Of a DNA stretch of 64,000 bases, positions 16,598 through 25,272 are shown one piece after another (positions within the stretch are counted from its first letter, which is position 1; each line of letters starts with the position of its first letter). The stretch spans positions 1 to 64,000 of the forward strand of contig CBDCOR010000009.1 of assembly GCA_965219855.1 (NCBI GenBank), written 5' to 3'. The position numbers and the translations under genes were made by a program. This stretch comes from CAUZIZ01 sp965219855 (GTDB lineage: Bacteria > Acidobacteriota > UBA6911 > RPQK01 > JAJDTT01). The notes beneath the pieces are model-generated. The model worked only from the letters and a program-made list of their open reading frames with translations, did not search any database and was not told the origin of the DNA.

Positions 16598-17521
16598 ATG
16601 ACCTCACCCGAGGACGATTCTTCCGCGGATCCCACCCGGACCCACGACCTGGACGTCGTTCAGCGTTGGTTTCAGGCGGTCATCAGTCATCCGTCCGGCG
16701 TGGGCGAAGGTGTCGATTCCAATCAGGCCCAGGAACTTATCCGCCTCAAACGAGATGAGCTTGAGAAGGTGGTTTGCTCGACCCGGAATTTCGGCGCATC
16801 GGAACGCCTATCGGTCTACGCTAATGCCTACTACGCCCGACTATTGGAGTGTCTGGGTGAGTCGTTTCCAGTCCTCAAACACGCGCTTGGTGAGGAGACG
16901 TTCAATGAGTTCGCCTTTGGGTACCTGCAGAACTATCCTTCACGTAGCTACACGCTCAATCGGCTTGGGGATGAGTTCGCCCGCCATCTCGACGAGACGC
17001 GTCCAAAGAGTAGTGCAGCCGAACCGCTGGGCCCAGACTGGCCTGATTTCCTGATCGACCTGGCCCGTCTGGAATGGACGATTGGTCAGGTTTTCGATGG
17101 GCCTGGGCTGGAGCAGGAAGATCCATTCGACTACCAGAGCTTCCAGGCAGTCTCTCCAGAGCAGTGGTCCCAGGCGCGACTGACGCTCGCCGTCTGTTTG
17201 AGGCTGCTGCAGTTCAGCTATCCCGTCAACGACTACTACACCCGGGCTCGACGTGCCAAGGAAGGCGAGGAGACTCCCCTACCCGCAGCGCGGCGCCAGT
17301 TCGTTGCCATCAGCCGACGCCAATACGTGGTCAGACGATATGAGTTGAGTGAGCCGCAGTACCGGCTCTTGGAGTCGCTGCAGTCAGGGCAGACGATCGG
17401 TCGAGCCATCGAGTCTGCGGCCGAGATCATGGAGGCGGATGACGAGAAGCTGGCAGCATCGCTGAGAAACTGGTTCCACGACTGGACAGCGGAAGGCTTC
17501 TTCATGGCGGTCGAGGGGTAG
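16598..17521 (+). CDS. DUF2063 partner protein of the MNIO enzyme
   Basis: 307 residues from ATG 16598, one base after the MNIO stop codon, so translation is probably coupled. The N-terminal DUF2063 domain (roughly 20-140) shows the signature LSVYANAYYARLLECLGESF, FNEFAFGYLQNYPSRSYTLN and RLGDEFARHLDE. The C-terminal half carries YVVRRYELSEPQYRLLESLQ, reminiscent of a small winged-helix-like module. DUF2063 proteins are the MbnC-like partners in MNIO clusters and are thought to present the precursor. The frame is open farther upstream, but that overlaps the MNIO gene out of frame and is not used. Confidence 0.9.
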   Translation: MTSPEDDSSADPTRTHDLDVVQRWFQAVISHPSGVGEGVDSNQAQELIRLKRDELEKVVCSTRNFGASERLSVYANAYYARLLECLGESFPVLKHALGEETFNEFAFGYLQNYPSRSYTLNRLGDEFARHLDETRPKSSAAEPLGPDWPDFLIDLARLEWTIGQVFDGPGLEQEDPFDYQSFQAVSPEQWSQARLTLAVCLRLLQFSYPVNDYYTRARRAKEGEETPLPAARRQFVAISRRQYVVRRYELSEPQYRLLESLQSGQTIGRAIESAAEIMEADDEKLAASLRNWFHDWTAEGFFMAVEG

Positions 17522-17527
17522 GCTTAC

Positions 17528-17627
17528 CTAAGCTGAAACTTCATTTGCAGAAGTAGCTTTGGCCTCCAGGCCGAAGTCTTATTCTTCTGAGGCTTTGGCT
17601 CGGACGGCGGCCTGGAGGCCGAAGCTA
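17528..17627. repeat. Dispersed hairpin repeat, 5' exon of group II intron copy 1
   Basis: The copy runs CTAAGCTGAAACTTCATTTG, arm AGCTTTGGCCTCCAGGCCGA, internal hairpin, arm CGGCGGCCTGGAGGCC, then GAAGCTA. The intron begins exactly here with GTGCGCC. The repeat resumes after the intron at 19655 (CGTCCCTCGACTGAAG, then GATCCGGCGCAGCCG as in the 32682 copy), so the intron split a single copy. Confidence 0.85.
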
Positions 17628-18217
17628 GTGCGCCTGTGAAGGCGTTTGATCAGAAGGGTGAAAGTCCCTTCCAGGCTAACGTTACCGGCCTGAAGTCGAC
17701 AGTGGTAACTGCGTTTCCGTGAGGAAGGGTGGAGAGCAACCTGAGACGAACGACCAATCCGTAACGCAAGTGAACTCGATTCGGCCAAGCCTGTCGGGGA
17801 GGGTCCTGGCAAAGCCCGAACCCTTGACCGCGCGACGGCCATCCCTCCGACCTGAACGGTCTGCCCGGGGGGATAGACGCGGCAAGTCACGGCGGTGAAG
17901 TAACGTGACAAAGCGACCGTGACGAAATGGCAATGCGGTGGTTGGAGATGGAGAGGTCGGAAGGTCAAACGAGATAAGCAGCGAGATCTGTCGGGTGAGG
18001 GACGTGGACGACCCATCGTGAGAGCTCGCAGTGGGGGACGCTGCGTGAGCAATGGCCCAGGCCCGCGGTGCAGTATCGCCCGCCGAAGGGGAGCGAACCT
18101 GGCGATACCGGTGAGGTCGGTTGAAGCGGCTCGACAGAAGTCAGAGCTCCCATAGTAGCGGGGAAGCCGTGCAGCAAAACGCGGTGGAGCGAAGGGGAGC
18201 AGGAAGGTAGATGCGAA

Positions 18218-19576
18218 ATGACTAAATCGCGGAAACGTAACTCCGCCCAAAGGCGGGACTACATCCCGGTCACAGTGCCGTTTTCGGCTAGCCCGGCTGG
18301 AGAGCCCGCTGGCATCGAACAGTGGGCTCATCGCGCGGTTTGGACGGATCGCATGTTGGAGACACTTTTGAAAGGAAAGGTGAGAGGAGGGAAATGGCAC
18401 ACGCTGATCGATAAGGTGTTTTGCAGCCGGAACCTTTCCAGCTCGGCCGAGAAGGTCTTGGGCAGGAAAGGAGCGGCGGGAGTGGACCGGCAAACGTGGG
18501 GGGATTTCGCCGAACACGAGCGGGAGGAACTCGAATGGTTGCAGGAAGAACTGCGTGAGGGGACCTATCGTCCGGCAGCGGTGCTGCGGAGGTGGATTCC
18601 CAAAACAGGCAGTTCGGAAAAGCGACCGCTGGGGATTCCGACCGTGCGGGATCGAGTCGTGCAAACGGCTTTGGTCCACGGGATCGAGCCGATTCTGGAG
18701 GCCACGTTCCATGATCGAAGCTACGGCTTTCGTCATGGGCGAGGGTGCCACGGCGCACTTCGGTACGTCGAAGAGCTGCTCGAAGCCGGTTATGTGTATG
18801 TCGTCGACGCGGATCTGAAGGGTTACTTCGATACGATCCCGAAAGATCGACTGTTGGACCTGATCCAACAGAAGATATCGGATCGCCGCGTGCTGGGCCT
18901 GGTTCAGCTGTTTCTGAATCAGGGGATACTGGAAGAGCTGCGTAAGTGGATTCCGGAAGCCGGAGTCCCCCAAGGCGCCGTTCTTTCTCCGGTGTTGTCG
19001 AATGCCTACCTCAATCCCCTGGACCATCGGATGGCCGATCTGGGCTTCCAGATGGTGCGCTACGCGGATGACTTTGTCCTGCTGTGTCGCGCACCCGAGG
19101 AGGCTGAAGCGGCCCTGGCCGAAGGGCGGGACTGGGTGGAGGACAACGGGCTGAGACTGCATCCCGAGAAGACACACATCGTGGACTCGCGAGAGAAGAG
19201 CTTTTCGTTCTTGGGCGATTCGTTCCGAGGCCGTTTTCGGTTTCCACGAGCGAAGAGCCACCGAAAGTTCGTCGAGCGCATTCACGAGCTGACGCCGCGC
19301 AAGTCGGGCGACTCGCTGGAGGTCATCCTCCAGCGGCTCAATCGCTCGACGCAAGGCTGGTTCAACTACTTCCGGCACTGTCATTGGAACATCTTCAAGG
19401 ACTACGACGGTCTGATCCGTCGTCGTTTGCGACGCCTGCTTCTGAAGCGCAACCGGAAGAATAGAAAACGCCTCTGTCGAAATCACCGTTGGCCCAACGC
19501 CTTCTTTACGGATCATGGGTTCACGAGCCTGACTGACGCCCATATCCGTTTCGTCCAATCCATAGGAACCTACTGA
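18218..19576 (+). CDS. ltrA: Group II intron reverse transcriptase/maturase (copy 1)
   Basis: A 452-residue intron-encoded protein. Reverse transcriptase blocks: GAAGVDRQTWGDF, KRPLGIPTVRDRVVQTAL, SYGFRHGRGCHGALRYV, VVDADLKGYFDTIP (first catalytic Asp), GVPQGAVLSPVLSNAYL, and the catalytic YADDFVLLCR. The maturase X domain is LNRSTQGWFNYFRHCHWNIF. The C-terminus RWPNAFFTDHGFTSLTDAH is typical, with no HNH endonuclease domain. It appears intact and could supply maturase to copy 2, whose gene has a stop codon. It splices and mobilises the intron RNA. Confidence 0.93.
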   Translation: MTKSRKRNSAQRRDYIPVTVPFSASPAGEPAGIEQWAHRAVWTDRMLETLLKGKVRGGKWHTLIDKVFCSRNLSSSAEKVLGRKGAAGVDRQTWGDFAEHEREELEWLQEELREGTYRPAAVLRRWIPKTGSSEKRPLGIPTVRDRVVQTALVHGIEPILEATFHDRSYGFRHGRGCHGALRYVEELLEAGYVYVVDADLKGYFDTIPKDRLLDLIQQKISDRRVLGLVQLFLNQGILEELRKWIPEAGVPQGAVLSPVLSNAYLNPLDHRMADLGFQMVRYADDFVLLCRAPEEAEAALAEGRDWVEDNGLRLHPEKTHIVDSREKSFSFLGDSFRGRFRFPRAKSHRKFVERIHELTPRKSGDSLEVILQRLNRSTQGWFNYFRHCHWNIFKDYDGLIRRRLRRLLLKRNRKNRKRLCRNHRWPNAFFTDHGFTSLTDAHIRFVQSIGTY

Positions 19577-19581
19577 CTGGA

Positions 19582-19614
19582 GAGCTGTATGCGGGAGAAT
19601 CGCACGTGCAGTTC
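19582..19614 (+). ncRNA. Group II intron domain V
   Basis: The catalytic hairpin GAGCTGTATGCGGGAGAATC followed by GCACGTGCAGTTC lies just after the maturase stop. It has the AGC-type start, a GNRA-like loop region and a pairing pattern of bacterial group II domain V. The same sequence is present on the minus strand in copy 2. Confidence 0.8.
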
Positions 19615-19654
19615 GGAGGGAGGGGAGCCGGGTGACCGTGCTTCCCTACCCTAT

Positions 19655-19980
19655 CGTCCCTCGACTGAAGTTTCTTTCAGGTACGATCCGGCGCAGCCGG
19701 TGGCGCTGCTAAGCTGAAACTTCATTGTCGAGCTTCCGAACTTCGGCGTTCGTATTGTTCGGTGTTTTGCGGTTTGAGATTTGGGCTTTTCTGCTTCCCG
19801 AGAAGGCAACCGCTAAAGTCGAGATTTAGGCTTTCTTTCTACTCAGGAGAAAGAAACCGCAGACAATACTCAACCGCAGAATATCGAACAGGCGAATTTC
19901 GAAGGCCGGATCGGGTGACGCTGGCCTCTGGGTAGCCAAAGTTTCTTTCTCGAATGGGGCAGCACCGCTGGGGGGCCACT
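19655..19980. repeat. Second half of the interrupted hairpin repeat plus long repeat R3
   Basis: 19655-19710 is the 3' part of the repeat split by the intron. A short CTAAGCTGAAACTTCATTG start follows at 19709. From about 19770 a ~210-bp repeat begins (TGCTTCCCGAGAAGGCAACC, TAGGCTTTCTTTCTACTCAG, AGCCAAAGTTTCTTTCTCGA). It matches 46735-46962 nearly base for base. No gene is supported. Confidence 0.75.
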
Positions 19981-20115
19981 AAGCTGAAACTTCATCGCCT
20001 AGTGTCCTACAACCGGCTTCGCTGCTAACGTTTGGCCTCCAGGCCGAAGGGCGTCTTCCTTCGAGCCTGTGGCTCGATGCACGGCGGCTTGGAGACCGCC
20101 GCCACGCCCGGACCC
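19979..20115. repeat. Dispersed hairpin repeat
   Basis: CTAAGCTGAAACTTCATCGC start, then TTTGGCCTCCAGGCCGAAGG, internal CGAGCCTGTGGCTCG hairpin and GGCGGCTTGGAGACCGCCGC. It sits against the stop codon of the aspartoacylase-like gene on the minus strand, where it could also serve as a transcription end. Confidence 0.8.
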
Positions 20116-20118
20116 AGG

Positions 20119-21189
20119 CTAGGCCTCGGGAGATAGGACCACAATCAGCTCCCCTGAGAAAACCCGAGGAGTGCACCGAATCATGACAAGCACTCCTTCC
20201 TCGGGGCTGCGGACCTCCTCCAGCATCCTTCCCTCGGCGCTGCGCAGTACTCCCAGCAGATCGCCTTTGCGAGCCTTGGATACGAGCTCCAGAGAGGTGA
20301 AGAAGAGTCCCCCCTGACTCGCCTTCATCGCTACATCAACATCACCTGGGCCGTGAAGGCGAAGGGGCTGATAGGGGATCGGCAATCCAGCCTGGGGCAA
20401 CTCGGCAATCTCTAGAAACCTGAGAAGGTTGGCGAGGCCCTGAGTGTAGCAGTCCACGTCCTGGGGCCGAGCCTGACCTCCCCCATAGGCTTCGGTATAG
20501 AGGGAAGGTATCCCCACGTCCAGGGTAGAGGTCAGCGTTCGACCAGGCGAGATCGAGGGATGCGCCCAGATCACCGGGGCTCCAAAGCACTCGGCGGCAG
20601 GAGTAGCGATCCTGGCCTGGTCTCCTTCGGTGGCGTAGCCGCACAGCGTAAGCATGTGGTAGTTGCGCCCACCGCTGTGCAAGTCAATGTAGAGGCTCGC
20701 ATGGCGCATGACGCGATCGAGAAGCATTGCGGCCAATCGCTCACTGATGCTCCCCTGCGGCGACCCAGGGAAAATCCTTGCCATGTTGTGCCCATCCCAC
20801 GGGTCGGCTCGCGTACCCATCCAGAAAGCGGGAAACGTCGCTATCGGGACCGCCACGAAGGTGCCGTGCATTCGGGCCGGATCCAGGGTGTCGAAGACTC
20901 TAAAAATGGCTTCCATTCCCTCGTATTCGTCACCGTGGATACCTGCCGTGGCAACCAGGACGCTGCCTTCCTCCGCACCTCTTGCCGCCAAGACTGGAAT
21001 CTCTAGAACCCCATCTCGGAAGTACTTTTCGATCTCATCCCTGATACTCTGAAGGGACACCGTGTTGTGGCAGGTCAGGAAGACCTCTTCCACGATGTCT
21101 TGTGTGTCCTCGATGCTGAGGGAGAGCTGCCAGATACCCCGGCTGCTTGGGCCCAGGGTTTCGAAATGGAATTCCTGTGGTTCGTTCAT
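20119..21189 (-). CDS. Succinylglutamate desuccinylase/aspartoacylase-family hydrolase
   Basis: A 356-residue zinc carboxypeptidase-fold protein. Zinc ligands are visible: TAGIHGDEYEGMEAI (His and Glu near 103-106) and LYIDLHSGGRNYHM (His near 175). A later TEAYGGG carries the candidate catalytic Glu. The C-terminal 100 residues form the beta domain with a lipoyl-like fold (ASQGGLFFTSLELVSKARKG). Members deacylate N-acyl amino acids or related amides. Genes for arginine succinyl-transfer catabolism are not present, so AstE itself is unlikely. It has its own promoter, divergent from the WD40 gene. Confidence 0.85.
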   Translation of the reverse strand: MNEPQEFHFETLGPSSRGIWQLSLSIEDTQDIVEEVFLTCHNTVSLQSIRDEIEKYFRDGVLEIPVLAARGAEEGSVLVATAGIHGDEYEGMEAIFRVFDTLDPARMHGTFVAVPIATFPAFWMGTRADPWDGHNMARIFPGSPQGSISERLAAMLLDRVMRHASLYIDLHSGGRNYHMLTLCGYATEGDQARIATPAAECFGAPVIWAHPSISPGRTLTSTLDVGIPSLYTEAYGGGQARPQDVDCYTQGLANLLRFLEIAELPQAGLPIPYQPLRLHGPGDVDVAMKASQGGLFFTSLELVSKARKGDLLGVLRSAEGRMLEEVRSPEEGVLVMIRCTPRVFSGELIVVLSPEA

Positions 21190-21269
21190 GGGTTCACTCT
21201 AGCGCAAATTCTAAGTTGACGCTTCTGGTCAACTTGTCTATCATCGGGGTTAGTCTCAAATATTGTGCA

Positions 21270-22673
21270 ATGATTCGAACCTTCACCGTTATCCTTCTCC
21301 TGTTGGGTTCTCCCAGCCTCCAGGCAAGCAGCTTGGAAACGGGGGAGACAACCGAAGCCGTCAGTTATTCTCGCCAGATCTGGCCCATCATTCAGCGCCA
21401 ATGCCAGGGGTGTCATCAGCCTGCGGTGAAACAGGGCGGGCTTGACCTAACCCACTATGCGGGATTCCAAGAGGGCGGCAGGAGCGGCCCTGCCTTCATC
21501 CCCTCTGACCCCGCGGGAAGCCTCGTCCTGGCTTTTCTGCTAGGTGAGGGCAAGCCTCGCATGCCCCTGGGCCAGCCGGCTTTGTCCGACGAGCAGATCG
21601 GCTGGTTTCGATCATGGATCTCCGCTGGAGCGAAGAACGACACACCTGAGGCGGTTGGGCAAGTGACTGCGACCGATCAACCGCCTACCTACCGTCTGCC
21701 CCCCGTAATCACGGCCCTCAGCTATTCTCCCGACGGTGGGCTGCTGGCCGTGTCCGGGTACCGGGAAGTGCTTTTACACAGAACAGATGCAAGCGGGATC
21801 GAGGCTCGACTCGTCGGGATCTCGGACCGGATCCAATCCCTGGGGTTCTCCAGTGACGGTGAAACCTTGATGGCGGCCGGAGGGGCACCGGCTCGTTTCG
21901 GCGAAGTCCAGTTCTGGGATGTACCCACGCGCACGCTCAAGCGATCCTTCACCTCCTGTCAAGATACGATCTTCGGTGCCTCCTTGTCTCCTGATGCGTC
22001 CAAGGTCGTCTTCGGTTGCCCCGACCACACGGTCCGCGTTCTCGAGGCGACGGGGGGAAGCGAACTACTGAAGATGGGGCACCACGAGGACTGGGTCCTG
22101 GGGACCGTGTTCGGCATTGATGGAAAACGCATCCTATCGGTGGGACGAGACCGAGCCGCCAAGCTTGTGGATGCTTCTACCGGGGCCTTCATCGAAAACA
22201 TCAACCTGCTGAGGGGAAAGCTCTCGGCGGTCGCACGTCATCCCAGCCGCGACGCCGTGGTCATTGGAGGCGAAGATCGCGTCGGCTACTACTACAAGAT
22301 GGATCGGGGCAGGAAGATGCTCATCGCCGACGACTCAACCCTGATTCGACAATTCGAGGTGCAGGACGGAGAAATCTTCGCTCTCGCCTTTTCGCCCAAT
22401 GGTGCGAAGATCGCCATTGCCGGCGCAGCCAGTGAGATCCCAATCTACGACTTGTCCAGCGGAGACCGCTTCGCCACTTGCAAGGGAGACCACTCCGGGA
22501 TCTATGCGATCGCCTTTCATCCCACCGGACAGCAGCTGGCTGCAGGAGGGTTCGACGGACTCGTCCGGATCTACGCCACCCAGTCGGGAGAGCTCATTCG
22601 AGAGTTTTCTCCGGTACCGCTGGAAAAGGACCAACTCACTTCTAATCAGGAGAGCGGAAAACGCTTGCGGTAA
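21270..22673 (+). CDS. Secreted cytochrome-type/WD40 protein
   Basis: 467 residues from ATG 21270, chosen because it starts a clean signal peptide (MIRTFTVILLLLGSPSLQAS). The PSCyt1-like domain has CQGCH in WPIIQRQCQGCHQPAVKQGG, followed by GSLVLAFLLGEGKPRMPLG typical of that domain. From about residue 140 WD40 blades follow (ITALSYSPDGGLLAVSGYRE, SLSPDASKVVFGCPDHTVRV, IYAIAFHPTGQQLAAGGFDG). It heads an apparent operon of WD40/cytochrome, DUF1549/1553 and DUF1501 genes, a standard trio in these phyla. The next gene starts 5 bases after its stop. Confidence 0.88.
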   Translation: MIRTFTVILLLLGSPSLQASSLETGETTEAVSYSRQIWPIIQRQCQGCHQPAVKQGGLDLTHYAGFQEGGRSGPAFIPSDPAGSLVLAFLLGEGKPRMPLGQPALSDEQIGWFRSWISAGAKNDTPEAVGQVTATDQPPTYRLPPVITALSYSPDGGLLAVSGYREVLLHRTDASGIEARLVGISDRIQSLGFSSDGETLMAAGGAPARFGEVQFWDVPTRTLKRSFTSCQDTIFGASLSPDASKVVFGCPDHTVRVLEATGGSELLKMGHHEDWVLGTVFGIDGKRILSVGRDRAAKLVDASTGAFIENINLLRGKLSAVARHPSRDAVVIGGEDRVGYYYKMDRGRKMLIADDSTLIRQFEVQDGEIFALAFSPNGAKIAIAGAASEIPIYDLSSGDRFATCKGDHSGIYAIAFHPTGQQLAAGGFDGLVRIYATQSGELIREFSPVPLEKDQLTSNQESGKRLR

Positions 22674-22678
22674 ATGCT

Positions 22679-25159
22679 GTGAATAGAAATTTCTTCATTA
22701 ACTGCCTACTGGTTGTCACGCTTGCCCTGACGACCGCCGCCAAGAAAGATGGCGAAGGAACAAAGGGTGTCGGCCAGAATGACCTCGAAGTCGAAGAACT
22801 GCTGGTTCAGCCTTCGCCTCTGGTTTTCTCCTCGCTCAAAGAAGACAGGAAGATCCTCGTAACCGGGATCGCAACCACTGGCGAGAAGGTGGACTTGACT
22901 TCTTCAGCCCAGCTGACCCCTCTCGATGACATCGTCGGAATTCGCGAGGACGGCTTTCTGCATGCCGAAAAGATCGGGAGTGGCTTCTTGCGCGTGAAGG
23001 CATCAGGCCGTGCTGTGAACTTGCCTATTCGGGTGGATGGAGCCCTCCAAGATCGCGAGTCCACCTTCCTGAGAGATGTCGTGCCCGTCCTGAACAGGGT
23101 GGGTTGTACCGGGGGAACCTGTCACGGCGCCGCAAAAGGCAAGAATGGATTCAAGCTGTCCCTGCGCGGATACGATCCTGAGTTCGATTACCAGGCTCTG
23201 CTCTACGACATGTCGGGTAGACGTTTCAATCGGGCCGATCCTGCGCGCAGCCTGATGCTTGCCAAGCCCACCCAACAAGTCGCTCACGGAGGCGGACTCA
23301 GGCTCGAAATCGGGACTCGATATTACGACACGCTTCTCGACTGGATTTCCTCCGGAGTTCCTTTCGGTGATGCCAAGCAGGACGGCGTTACCAAGCTGGA
23401 CGTCCTACCCTCAGAAATCTTCATGCACCAGCCGGGACGCAGGCAGAGCGTCGTGGTGCTGGCTCACTATGCCGACGGTAGCACTCGGGATGTGACCAGA
23501 GAGGCACATATCGCCAGCAGTAATACCGAGGACTTCAGTATCTCTGAGAGCGCCGAGATAACCGGCGTACGACGGGGAGAGGGTGCCCTATTAGTCCGCT
23601 ACGAGGGCAAGTTCGTCACCATCCCGATCACTGTCCTGAACCCCGAGCCGGGATTCGAATGGGTGCAGCTTCCGCAGCACAACTACATTGACCGACTCAT
23701 CGATAGCAAGCTGCAGAGACTGAAGATTCAGCCGTCACCTCCGGCGGACGCCGCCGAATTCCTGCGGCGCCTCTTTCTTGATTTGACGGGGCAACTACCC
23801 CAGCCGGAAGTGACGCGTGCCTTTGTGGCGGACAGCGGTTCTCCCGAGGAAAAGCGGAAACGAACCATCGATCAGCTGATCGGAAGCGAGGATTACGTCG
23901 ATCATTGGACCCTTAAGTGGGGGGATCTGCTGCGGATAAACCGCAAGTTCCTGGGTGACAAGAGCATGTGGCGTTTTCGGGAGTGGCTGCGGCAGTCCAT
24001 CTCCGAAAACAAGCCATATGATGACCTGGTACGGGAGCTCTTGACCTCCAAGGGGAGCACTGTCGAAGAACCAGCTGCCAACTTCTTCAGGGTTGCCCGG
24101 AATCCGAAGGAGGCCATGGAGACAACCACTCAGCTGTTCCTCGGGGTGCGAATGGTCTGCAGCCAATGTCACGATCATCCCTTCGAGAAGTGGACGCAAA
24201 ACCAGTACTTCGAGATGGCTGCCTTCTTCGGCTCCGTGGGCATCAGACCTGGCTTCCGGAGCGGCGAGGAAATCGTTTACGAGAAGCGCCATGAGAACCG
24301 AGTGATGCATCCCAAGTCCGGGCGGCCCGTGCGAGCCCAGTACCTGGTGTCCAGTTCCCATGCTCCGCCTATTCCCGAAGGAGATTCGCGTTCGGCCCTG
24401 GCGGAATGGCTGACTTCGAAGGACAACGCTTTCTTCGCGCGAGCCGTTGCCAACCGGGTGTGGAGCTACTTCTTCGGTCGGGGAATTATTGAACCGGTAG
24501 ACGATATTCGAGCCTCAAATCCGCCCGTCAACGCGGCTCTGCTCGACGCCCTCGCCAACGATTTGACCGAACACGACTTCGACTTGCAGCACCTTATCAG
24601 GACCATCGTGGAGTCTCGAACCTACCAGGCTTCCTTCCAGACCAACGAGTGGAGCCAGGCCGACTACATCAACTTCTCGCATCATTGGCCACGTCGCTTG
24701 ACGGCAGAGCAGTTAGCGGATGCCATCGTCATGGCAACCGGCTCTTCCTTCGATTTTCCAACCGTACCCAAGGACTTTCGGGCCTCCCAGCTCCCCGACC
24801 CGCATGTGGGACGCGGAGGGTTCCTCGATCTGTTTGGGCGACCCCAGCGGGAACAGCCGTGTGAGTGCGAAAGAAGGTCGGAAATGAGTCTTCCACAGGC
24901 GCTGAATCTGGTAAACGGCCCCACCCTGGCTCGGGCCGTGGCGGACCCCGAGGGCCGTATTTCGACGTTGATAGTGGCCGGAGCGAGCAATCAGGAACTG
25001 GTAGAAGAGCTCTACCTGGCAACCCTGAGCCGCTTCCCGACCTCGGCCGAAAATGAACTGGCAGAGAAAGTCCTGAATCATTCGGACAGCCGAGCTCGCG
25101 CCGGTCAAGACTTGCTGTGGGCTCTGCTCAACAGCAACGGCTTCCTGTTCAATCGATAG
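22679..25159 (+). CDS. DUF1549/DUF1553 protein with Ig-like (BIG2) N-terminus
   Basis: 826 residues from GTG 22679, five bases after the WD40 gene. A signal peptide (FFINCLLVVTLALTTA) precedes one or two Ig-like repeats (around 40-110 and 235-315, e.g. VVVLAHYADGSTRDVTREAH). A Cys-rich motif GCTGGTCHGAAKGKNGFKLS lies near 140, a C-x4-C-H spacing instead of the normal CxxCH. DUF1549 (LRRLFLDLTGQLPQPEVTRA, CSQCHDHPFEKWTQNQYFEM) and DUF1553 (ALAEWLTSKDNAFFARAVAN, LPQALNLVNGPTLARAV) follow. It pairs with the DUF1501 gene 113 bases downstream. Confidence 0.92.
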   Translation: MNRNFFINCLLVVTLALTTAAKKDGEGTKGVGQNDLEVEELLVQPSPLVFSSLKEDRKILVTGIATTGEKVDLTSSAQLTPLDDIVGIREDGFLHAEKIGSGFLRVKASGRAVNLPIRVDGALQDRESTFLRDVVPVLNRVGCTGGTCHGAAKGKNGFKLSLRGYDPEFDYQALLYDMSGRRFNRADPARSLMLAKPTQQVAHGGGLRLEIGTRYYDTLLDWISSGVPFGDAKQDGVTKLDVLPSEIFMHQPGRRQSVVVLAHYADGSTRDVTREAHIASSNTEDFSISESAEITGVRRGEGALLVRYEGKFVTIPITVLNPEPGFEWVQLPQHNYIDRLIDSKLQRLKIQPSPPADAAEFLRRLFLDLTGQLPQPEVTRAFVADSGSPEEKRKRTIDQLIGSEDYVDHWTLKWGDLLRINRKFLGDKSMWRFREWLRQSISENKPYDDLVRELLTSKGSTVEEPAANFFRVARNPKEAMETTTQLFLGVRMVCSQCHDHPFEKWTQNQYFEMAAFFGSVGIRPGFRSGEEIVYEKRHENRVMHPKSGRPVRAQYLVSSSHAPPIPEGDSRSALAEWLTSKDNAFFARAVANRVWSYFFGRGIIEPVDDIRASNPPVNAALLDALANDLTEHDFDLQHLIRTIVESRTYQASFQTNEWSQADYINFSHHWPRRLTAEQLADAIVMATGSSFDFPTVPKDFRASQLPDPHVGRGGFLDLFGRPQREQPCECERRSEMSLPQALNLVNGPTLARAVADPEGRISTLIVAGASNQELVEELYLATLSRFPTSAENELAEKVLNHSDSRARAGQDLLWALLNSNGFLFNR

Positions 25160-25272
25160 GCCGAAATGATTGAATCGAAGCAGCCCAGATCTGATACCCT
25201 GTGTACGGATTGGTTTGAAACGGATATCCATACCACCAAGGTCAGCAAATCTATGAATAGGGGGAGGGTGAC

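Larger units (their letters stand above)
17628..19654 (+). mobile_element. Group II intron, copy 1 (2027 bp)
   Basis: The 5' end GTGCGCC fits the group II GUGYG consensus. A maturase gene occupies domain IV. A domain V hairpin (GAGCTGTATGCGGGAGAATC, then GCACGTGCAGTTC) lies at 19582-19614. The 3' end is CCCTAT. Bounds are confirmed by alignment with copy 2 at 35963-37989, also 2027 bp. The absence of an endonuclease domain in the maturase and insertion at the foot of a DNA hairpin fit class C-like introns. The 590 bases before the maturase are the 5' ribozyme domains. Confidence 0.92.

Noticed and set aside
17579..19558. 659-codon minus-strand frame across group II intron copy 1 (and its counterpart in copy 2)
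   Set aside because: It is antisense to the maturase and ribozyme; the maturase frame has all reverse transcriptase motifs.
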